This document shows positions 8,101-12,220 of a stretch of 12,220 nucleotides of DNA, piece by piece. The notes under the pieces are model-generated. The model was not told where the DNA came from, did not search any database, and saw only the letters and a list, made by a program, of their open reading frames with translations. Every line of letters starts with the position of its first letter. Position 1 is the first letter of the stretch. A program made the translations under genes and the position numbers. Origin of the DNA: Eubacterium sp. (lineage in GTDB: Bacteria > Bacillota_A > Clostridia > Lachnospirales > Lachnospiraceae); NCBI GenBank assembly GCA_023663915.1, contig JAMPGN010000132.1, forward strand, positions 1 to 12,220, in the 5' to 3' direction.

Positions 8101-9363
8101 GAAGAGCTATGTCACATGGAAGATGCGGTCAGACAGGATGGCAGATATTACCATGCCAAGTTGTACAGCCGTGCCAGAGTGCAGACGCTGAAAAACCGAA
8201 GGGAAGCAATACAGACCTGTCCGCCGGAGAATTACGCCGCGCTGATGCTTTCGAGGTTGGAATCGGGCGCGCCTGCGGAGGAATGTCTGCAAAATACATT
8301 GCGGCAGTACGCCGGGCTGACATTACCTGCGGCTTCTTGGGAAAAGATCGTTCTGCCAAGGCGTGTGAGGAACTATAGAGAGTCTATGTTAGATGCTTAT
8401 CTCGCACAGGGGGAATTGTTCTGGCATATGGAAGAAAAGGGCGGCTTGCAGTTCGATTTACAAGAGGAGATCGATTGGGATGCGGAAAGTAGGACAGCGT
8501 TAGAAGAACTGACGGAGAAGGAGCAGATCCTATACATGGCAATCATAAAGCGCGGCGCGTGCTTCATGCAGTCGTTAAACGGTCTGCTTCCCACAGAATC
8601 GCCCCATGACACCCTGCTCTCCCTCATGGAGAAGGGGTATCTCTACGCGGACAGTTATCTTCCCGTGCGCCAATGGCTCGATCAGGAAAAGACGAAGAAA
8701 GCCACCGCAAGACAGCGGGTGAATGTGAGAGTCAGGGCGTTAAATGCCGGAAGATGGGATATCGTAAGACCGCTCAAGGAGAAGACTATAGAAGAAAAAG
8801 TGGAAGCCTGCTTTCGTTACAGCCCCGTCCTTTGTAAAGAGACGGCTATGGTCTGTGGGCTTTCCTGGCAGGAAGCATTGTCGGTGCTCCGTATATGGGA
8901 ATACACCGGACAGGCAAGAAGAGGATATTTTGTCAAGGGATTGTCCGGCGCACAGTTTATCCAGGGTAAGGATTACGAGGGCGTAGTGCGTATGCTTAGG
9001 AATCCGGTGCAAAAGGCAGTCTGGATCAACGCGGCGGACCCGGCGCAGTGCTGGGGGAAAATCCTGCCGCACGAGGAAGGCAGAAGTTTTATCAATGTGC
9101 CGGGGACCGCGGTCGCATGCGTGGGCGGAAATCCGGTTGCCGTGATGGAAAGACAGGGGAAAGTGTTGCGGGTATTGGAACCGAACCTGCCAGAAGAGAC
9201 ACTGCGGGAATGTCTGGAACTTTTTGTGGAGGAGTTTCGGCGGGGCATTCTTTTTCCGGCGGTGAAAAGAATCGTCGTGAAAGAGTATCCTGACAACGCG
9301 GCGCAGGCGTTGAGACTTGCCGGGTTCATGAAGGAGATGCGGGATTATGTGTTGTATAAATAA
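5119..9363 (+). CDS. lhr: Lhr-type large ATP-dependent DEAD/DEAH helicase
   Basis: This 1414-residue protein belongs to the Lhr family of superfamily 2 helicases, 3'-to-5' translocases acting on DNA or RNA-DNA hybrids and linked to DNA repair. Visible motifs: Q-motif region TPVQCAAW (24-31), Walker A TGTGKT (46-51), TTPESLYLML typical of Lhr, motif II Asp161-Glu-Leu-His164 followed by the Lhr signature region DTKRGAHLMLSLARLD, motif III SAT (196-198), and motif VI QRLGRAGH (348-355). The rest fits the Lhr winged-helix and beta-barrel core and the long C-terminal extension, including LPRRVRNYRESMLDAYLAQG, as seen in winged-helix domains of full-length Lhr. E. coli Lhr is about 1538 residues, so this is full-length. 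Residues about 905-958 are a Lys/Glu/Ala/Gln-rich, probably flexible or coiled linker between core and C-terminal part. The start overlaps the hslO end by 17 bp, with AGGGGAA upstream. An RNA versus DNA role cannot be decided here. Confidence 0.93.
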   Translation: MENVLNLFGKETAEWFQHTIGEPTPVQCAAWPIIAKGSHALISAPTGTGKTLSAFLIFLDRMKRQAQAGELPQELQLVYVSPLKSLAADIRENLRRPLEGIGAEEHICVGIRTGDTPQRDRQRMVKNPPHILITTPESLYLMLTSRTGQGVLATAKAVIIDELHALIDTKRGAHLMLSLARLDYLCGRHLQRIGLSATIEPLATAAEYLAPEKVEIAAPGMTKRVRLNILSPYADTTKGPRKDPLWEELGKLVFQYCQNSRSVIAFVEGRRYAEKLAYYVNLLGGEDFARVHHGSLSKEQRAETERSLRDGRLKLLCATSSMELGIDVGEIDQVLQVGCPRTISGTMQRLGRAGHNPGRVSVMYLFPRTAAECVSCGMTAQLAREGGVEHVKPPEECLDVLAQHLVSMAAFQSYELSEVMEILPRAWSFRHVTKDDVKAVLAMLAGDYEHEKDIPARPRILYDRIHEKVEGDGYSRMLAVSAGGTIPDKGLYSVKTEEGVKLGEVDEEFVYETQKGDRFLLGSFAWRVVNISRDTVTVTQAQMEGARLPFWHGEIKGRDKRTGEAFGRIFSSLQKAYKDGRLGEALGELGLDESAVNLAAGYLERQIKAVGSLPDHKTIVVEHFRDSAGNSQVMVHSVFGRRINAPLSLLAAQTARERMQIEIGSVDEEDGFLLYSYGDRNLPEGILQQIDADTCLRMLEILLPATPLFNMAFRYNSGRALMMGVRKNSRQPLWMQRLRSAEMLEQVVREKDHPLMRETRRECMQELWDAKGVQELLYDIRCGAVEVREVYTDTPSPMSLPLQWSQEAAVMYDYAPTPRGIHGAVEEALRREKNLLQPGCQELMEVQERGKLPKDEKQLHSLLMTEGDLAAGELDVPVEWLESLAKDGRVLYLEQGLWIAAEQEEEYAAALGTADGQGAIEEKRTAGKPEKTEKQKAAARQEIVQHEEEQQEKARVREARLPIVRRMLRYRGGADISQTAARYGWSVQTAEEILEELCHMEDAVRQDGRYYHAKLYSRARVQTLKNRREAIQTCPPENYAALMLSRLESGAPAEECLQNTLRQYAGLTLPAASWEKIVLPRRVRNYRESMLDAYLAQGELFWHMEEKGGLQFDLQEEIDWDAESRTALEELTEKEQILYMAIIKRGACFMQSLNGLLPTESPHDTLLSLMEKGYLYADSYLPVRQWLDQEKTKKATARQRVNVRVRALNAGRWDIVRPLKEKTIEEKVEACFRYSPVLCKETAMVCGLSWQEALSVLRIWEYTGQARRGYFVKGLSGAQFIQGKDYEGVVRMLRNPVQKAVWINAADPAQCWGKILPHEEGRSFINVPGTAVACVGGNPVAVMERQGKVLRVLEPNLPEETLRECLELFVEEFRRGILFPAVKRIVVKEYPDNAAQALRLAGFMKEMRDYVLYK

Positions 9364-9375
9364 ATGCACATATTC

Positions 9376-9401
9376 GGTGCGTAAAATTGCTTTTTTGCAC
9401 C
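9376..9401. promoter_or_regulatory. Inverted repeat overlapping the toxin-antitoxin promoter, probable autoregulatory operator
   Basis: GGTGC (9376-9380) pairs with GCACC (9397-9401). Including the inner AAAA and TTTT runs, each arm is 11 bases with two non-Watson-Crick positions around a TTGC centre. A further GCAC/GTGC repeat lies at 9366-9380. The repeat covers the -35 box, where a ribbon-helix-helix antitoxin would be expected to repress its own operon. It lacks a following T-tract, so I do not read it as a terminator. Confidence 0.45.
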
Positions 9402-9415
9402 AAAATAAATATAAT
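9387..9415 (+). promoter_or_regulatory. Sigma-A-type promoter of the toxin-antitoxin operon
   Basis: TTGCTT (9387-9392) and a perfect TATAAT (9410-9415) are separated by 17 bases, the optimal spacing. Transcription would start near 9422, leaving a very short leader before the strong ribosome site AAAGGAGGGG (9422-9431) and the ATG at 9438. This is the clearest promoter in the window. Confidence 0.7.
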
Positions 9416-9437
9416 AGTAACAAAGGAGGGGTGTAGT

Positions 9438-9743
9438 ATGGCACAGGCAACATTTAGCGTCCGTATGGATGAAACGTTAAAGAAGCAGTTTGATACGCTA
9501 TGTTCTGATTTTGGCATGACGGCATCGACGGCAATTAATGTATTTGCTAGAGCGGTGGTTCGTGAGCGCAGGATTCCGTTTGAAATTGTCTCTCCGGAGC
9601 CTGAGATCACAAGAGAAAAGGCGATGAGGGCATTTATGGAGCTTAGGTCACAGGCGGAGAAAAATTTTCCGAATGGAATGACTTTAGAAGAAATCAATGA
9701 AGAGATTCATAAGGCACGATACGGTGAGGAGGATACGGAATGA
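9438..9743 (+). CDS. RelB/DinJ family type II antitoxin
   Basis: This 101-residue protein is the antitoxin of a two-gene module. Its N-terminus (ATFSVRMDETLKKQFDTLCSDFGMTASTAINVFARAVVRERRIPFEI) has the ribbon-helix-helix layout and wording typical of RelB/DinJ antitoxins: a short beta strand, a helix, then MTASTAINVF beginning the second helix. The acidic C-terminal half (about 50-101) would bind the toxin. I chose the ATG at 9438, not an in-frame ATG at 9387 that lies within the -35 box, because AAAGGAGGGG sits just upstream and the family N-terminus begins here. The stop overlaps the toxin start by 4 bp (ATGA), so the pair is translationally coupled. It is likely autoregulated through the inverted repeat at 9376-9401. 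Confidence 0.92.
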   Translation: MAQATFSVRMDETLKKQFDTLCSDFGMTASTAINVFARAVVRERRIPFEIVSPEPEITREKAMRAFMELRSQAEKNFPNGMTLEEINEEIHKARYGEEDTE

Positions 9744-10159
9744 TATGTTATGCAGTAATTGACACGAATGTGCTTGTTTCTGCGTTACTTTCCAATCAGT
9801 CCGATGCGGCGACCGTGCAGTTGGTCGGCAGATTGATCGGCGGAGAGATTATTCCGGTCTACAGCACGGAGATCATGCGTGAATATCAAGAAGTGCTTGG
9901 CAGGAAAAAGTTTCGATTTGAGCCGGAAATAGTAAGGTATTTGTTGTCAGCGATAGAAAAATACGGCGTACTGCTGGAACCCATGGCAACAGGCATGGTT
10001 TTACCGGATATGAAGGATTTACCGTTTTACGAAGTAGTTATGGAGAAAAGAGATGACAACGCCTATCTGGTGACTGGTAATCTGAAACATTTTCCAGTGG
10101 AACCTTTTATTGTAACGGCACGGCAGATGATTGAAATTTTGGACAAAAAATATAAATAA
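9740..10159 (+). CDS. PIN-domain toxin of a type II toxin-antitoxin pair
   Basis: This 139-residue protein is a probable magnesium-dependent ribonuclease toxin of the COG1569/TIGR00305 PIN group. The first strand carries VIDTNVLVSALL with Asp8. Glu44 lies in STEIMREYQEVL, the second acidic position. Later acidic residues include Asp93 in DMKDLPFYEVV and Asp105-Asp106 before AYLVTGNLKHFP, where TGN stands at the usual TGD/TGN site. These are the residues expected of a PIN metal centre, so it looks intact. The start overlaps the antitoxin stop by 4 bp and has GGTGAGGAGG about 9 bases upstream. The partner is of RelB/DinJ type, more familiar next to RelE or YafQ toxins. The RNA target cannot be inferred. 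Confidence 0.9.
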   Translation: MICYAVIDTNVLVSALLSNQSDAATVQLVGRLIGGEIIPVYSTEIMREYQEVLGRKKFRFEPEIVRYLLSAIEKYGVLLEPMATGMVLPDMKDLPFYEVVMEKRDDNAYLVTGNLKHFPVEPFIVTARQMIEILDKKYK

Positions 10160-10210
10160 AAATAAGGAAATTGTACAAAATATTCCCAATCACAGAAAGG
10201 CGGAATGTCC

Positions 10211-12121
10211 ATGAAACACGGATTTGTCAAAACAGCGGCGATGACTCCCAAGATCAGGATAGCTGACCCGGAATATAATGCGAAGGAAGTCTGCAAAGGA
10301 ATCGAGGAGGCATCCGTAAACGGTGCGAAGATCATCGTATTCCCGGAGCTATGTCTTACAGGCTACACCTGCGGCGATCTTTTTTTGCAGGAGCGATTGC
10401 TGACAGAGGCAAAAGAGGCTCTAGGGACGGTGGCGGATGCCACACAAGGCAGCGACGCCCTGGTGTTTGTGGGACTTCCTCTGGAAAAAGGCGGCAAGCT
10501 CTACAACGTGGCCGCGGTATTGCAAGACGGGGAAACGCTTGCTTTTATTCCGAAGAGATATATTCCGTCCTATGCGGAGTTCTATGAGACGCGGCATTTC
10601 GCGGCAGGGAATGAGAAGCCGGAACCTTTTTTCTATGAGGGAAAAGAAGTACCGTTCGGGACAAATATTCTGTTGGAAGTCGATGCGGTTTGTGGGCTGA
10701 CGGTAGGATGCGAGATCTGCGAGGACATCTGGGTGCCGCTTTCACCGGGCACGCTGCACGCGTTGGCGGGTGCTACGGTGATGGTGAATCTGTCGGCATC
10801 CAATGAGACGGTGGGTAAAGATGTATATCGGGAGATGCTGGTGAAGTCTTCCAGCGCCAAACAGATTGCGGGTTATGTCTATTCTTCCGCAGGCGAAGGG
10901 GAGTCCACGCAGGATTTGGTGTTTGGCGGGCACAATATGATCGCGGAAAATGGGACGATTCTGGCGCAGGCGAAACGGTTTGTACCCGAAAATATCTATG
11001 CGGACATTGACATTCACAGACTGCGGCATGAGCGGCGAAGGATGTCTACTTATATGTCTGATGGACGGGAGCGGTATGTCATCCTTTCGGTTCATATGGA
11101 GGAGGAAGAGACTGCGCTTGCGCGCATATTTGGCGCACAGCCTTTTGTGCCTGCGGGAAAAGAAGAGCGGGAGAAACGCTGTGAGGAGATTCTTTCGATT
11201 CAGTCTTATGGTCTTAAGAAACGTTATGAACATACGGGGTGCCAATCGGCGGTGATCGGTATTTCCGGTGGGCTGGATTCTACGCTTGCGCTTCTAGTGA
11301 CGGTGCGGGCTTTTGACATGTTAGGGCTTGAGAGGGAACAGATCACGGCGGTGACGATGCCGTGCTTTGGCACGACGGACAGGACTTACGACAATGCGTG
11401 CAAATTGGCGCGGACGTTTGGCACAACACTCACCGAAGTTGACATCAAAGAGGCTGTGACCGTGCATTTTAAGGATATCGGACAGGATATCGATAATCAT
11501 GACGTGACTTACGAGAATGGGCAGGCGAGGGAGCGCACCCAGATTTTGATGGATATCGCCAACCGCACGGGCGGCATGGTCATCGGAACGGGCGATATGT
11601 CGGAACTGGCGCTTGGCTGGGCGACGTACAATGGCGACCACATGTCCATGTACGGCGTGAACGCTGGTGTTCCGAAGACGCTGGTGCGCCATCTGGTACA
11701 ATACTATGCAGATACCTGTGCAAATGAGGAATTGCGGGCGGTTCTTCTGGACGTACTTGACACACCTGTCAGTCCGGAACTTTTACCGCCGGTGGACGGG
11801 GTGATCTCGCAGAAGACGGAGGACTTGGTAGGTCCGTATGAACTGCACGACTTTTTCTTATATTATATGCTGCGCTGCGGTTTTGAGCCGGCTAAAATAT
11901 ACCGCATTGCCTGTCAGTCCTTCCAGGACATATATGACAAAAGTGTCATATTGAAGTGGCTCAAAACCTTTTATAAGAGATTTTTTGCACAGCAGTTCAA
12001 ACGTTCGTGCCTGCCGGACGGACCGAAAGTAGGTAGTGTGGCGGTCTCTCCCCGTGGCGACCTGCGAATGCCGTCCGATGCCTGCGCCGACGTCTGGTTA
12101 AGGCAGGTGGAAGAGTTGTAA
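10211..12121 (+). CDS. nadE: Glutamine-dependent NAD+ synthetase
   Basis: This 636-residue cytoplasmic enzyme makes NAD+ from deamido-NAD+, ATP and glutamine, the last step of NAD+ biosynthesis. The N-terminal nitrilase-like glutaminase has the full Glu-Lys-Cys triad: Glu46 in IVFPELCLTGYTCGDLF, Lys115 in IPKRYIPSY and nucleophile Cys170 in EICEDIW. The C-terminal synthetase has the PP-loop SGGLDS (352-357), then GTGDMSELALGWATYNGDHMSMYGVNAGVPK and, near the end, FKRSCLPDGPKVG and LSPRGD-like VSPRGD. Length matches the two-domain type (E. coli NadE, ammonia-only, is about 275). I prefer ATG 10211 (MKHGFVK) because AGGCGG lies at a normal distance. An ATG at 10205 would add Met-Ser but sits only 4 bases from the AAAGG. 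The gap to the toxin gene is 51 bp, without a good promoter or terminator, so some expression may come through the toxin-antitoxin operon. Confidence 0.96.
   Translation: MKHGFVKTAAMTPKIRIADPEYNAKEVCKGIEEASVNGAKIIVFPELCLTGYTCGDLFLQERLLTEAKEALGTVADATQGSDALVFVGLPLEKGGKLYNVAAVLQDGETLAFIPKRYIPSYAEFYETRHFAAGNEKPEPFFYEGKEVPFGTNILLEVDAVCGLTVGCEICEDIWVPLSPGTLHALAGATVMVNLSASNETVGKDVYREMLVKSSSAKQIAGYVYSSAGEGESTQDLVFGGHNMIAENGTILAQAKRFVPENIYADIDIHRLRHERRRMSTYMSDGRERYVILSVHMEEEETALARIFGAQPFVPAGKEEREKRCEEILSIQSYGLKKRYEHTGCQSAVIGISGGLDSTLALLVTVRAFDMLGLEREQITAVTMPCFGTTDRTYDNACKLARTFGTTLTEVDIKEAVTVHFKDIGQDIDNHDVTYENGQARERTQILMDIANRTGGMVIGTGDMSELALGWATYNGDHMSMYGVNAGVPKTLVRHLVQYYADTCANEELRAVLLDVLDTPVSPELLPPVDGVISQKTEDLVGPYELHDFFLYYMLRCGFEPAKIYRIACQSFQDIYDKSVILKWLKTFYKRFFAQQFKRSCLPDGPKVGSVAVSPRGDLRMPSDACADVWLRQVEEL
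11758..11771. repeat. Palindrome core TGACA-CACC-TGTCA in nadE
   Basis: The core is exact, but the arms do not extend to the ATATGACA/TGTCATAT form. It encodes Asp-Thr-Pro-Val-Ser within VLDTPVSPELLP, which I recognise as a conserved stretch of two-domain NadE. This copy could therefore simply reflect protein constraint. Confidence 0.35.
11932..11951. repeat. Perfect palindrome ATATGACA-AAAG-TGTCATAT in nadE
   Basis: The two 8-bp arms (11932-11939 and 11944-11951) are perfectly complementary around four bases. It is the best copy of the pattern and encodes Tyr-Asp-Lys-Ser-Val-Ile, in the same codon phase as the copies in the GH20 and methyltransferase genes. The protein here still aligns with the usual NadE wording around KWLKTFYKRFF, so no residues are obviously inserted. 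Confidence 0.6.
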
Positions 12122-12140
12122 ATGTGGCGGAAGTCTTTCA

Positions 12141-12202
12141 CGGAAATTCTTACGCAAATTCCGAGTTCGCGACGAATTTTCTTAAGATGCACGGCATCTT
12201 TT
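12141..12202. repeat. Three consecutive short stem-loops downstream of nadE
   Basis: Stem 1 is CGGAAATT/AAATTCCG (12141-12163, one mismatch, 7-base loop). Stem 2 is TTCG/CGAA (12166-12176). Stem 3 is AAGATGC/GCATCTT (12184-12200, 3-base loop). No open reading frame with family features covers this stretch. The regular series suggests a structured intergenic repeat or an RNA end, but this is inference; the window stops 20 bases later. Confidence 0.35.
12184..12202 (+). terminator. Possible weak intrinsic terminator of nadE
   Basis: A 7-bp stem AAGATGC/GCATCTT with loop ACG runs into TTTT, 62 bases after the nadE stop. The stem is AT-rich and the T-run is short, so termination would be weak. 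It may instead be part of the stem-loop series. Confidence 0.3.
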
Positions 12203-12220
12203 AGGAATTACTCATAATCT

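Noticed and set aside
9376..9401. Terminator of lhr
   Set aside because: The inverted repeat has its T-run inside the right arm and not after it. Its position over the -35 box fits an operator better.
8740..9453. A 237-codon open frame on the minus strand
   Set aside because: It is antisense to the lhr 3' end and runs over the toxin-antitoxin promoter. The composition is His/Arg/Pro-rich, as expected for a shadow frame in GC-rich DNA.
10131..10156. Separate nadE promoter (TTGAAA ... TATAAA)
   Set aside because: The spacing is only 14 bases, too short for a good sigma-A promoter, and the region is simply A-rich.

Overview
The window looks like chromosomal DNA of a Gram-positive gut anaerobe of the Clostridia, most likely a Lachnospiraceae member. 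I infer this from the gene set (glutamine-dependent NAD+ synthetase, Hsp33, full-length Lhr helicase, secreted GH20 enzyme), the AGGAGG-type ribosome binding sites and the protein sequence style. No taxonomic search was possible. All genes are on the + strand. No rRNA, tRNA, CRISPR array, insertion sequence or phage gene was seen.

Layout. Bases 1-314 hold the 3' end of a small multidrug export family membrane protein. Bases 410-3259 encode a large secreted or membrane-anchored glycoside hydrolase family 20 protein: an F5/8C (discoidin) domain, a GH20 catalytic barrel and a C-terminal lectin-like fold. Bases 3272-5135 and 5119-9363 form a compact cluster of a SAM-dependent methyltransferase, the redox chaperone Hsp33 (hslO) and a 1414-residue Lhr-type helicase. 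The gaps there are 12 bp, 1 bp and a 17-bp overlap, so they are probably co-transcribed, possibly together with the GH20 gene. A type II toxin-antitoxin pair (RelB/DinJ-like antitoxin plus PIN-domain toxin, 4-bp overlap) follows at 9438-10159. It has its own good sigma-A-type promoter and a hairpin-like operator over the -35 box. Bases 10211-12121 encode the two-domain NAD+ synthetase NadE. The last 100 bp hold three short stem-loops in a row and no gene.

The most unusual signal cuts across genes. A short palindrome, TGACA-N4-TGTCA with arms often extended to ATATGACA/TGTCATAT, occurs three times with an exact core and twice with one core mismatch. Every copy lies inside a coding region and in the same codon phase, giving Asp-x-x-Val and usually Asp-x-x-Val-Ile. 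Two of the copies flank a block of about 60 residues in the methyltransferase, inserted just before its SAM-binding motif, which contains four tandem 24-bp units (8 residues each, KQND core). This looks like a protein-tolerated repeat insertion. Two further apparent low-complexity segments, in the GH20 protein and in Lhr, suggest a genome that accepts in-frame insertions between domains.

The genes do not form one obvious pathway. Hsp33, Lhr and NadE are housekeeping, stress or cofactor functions, GH20 is a glycan-foraging enzyme, and the toxin-antitoxin pair is an accessory module between lhr and nadE. No complete new system is evident; the palindrome/repeat family and the RelB-PIN pairing deserve the closest look.
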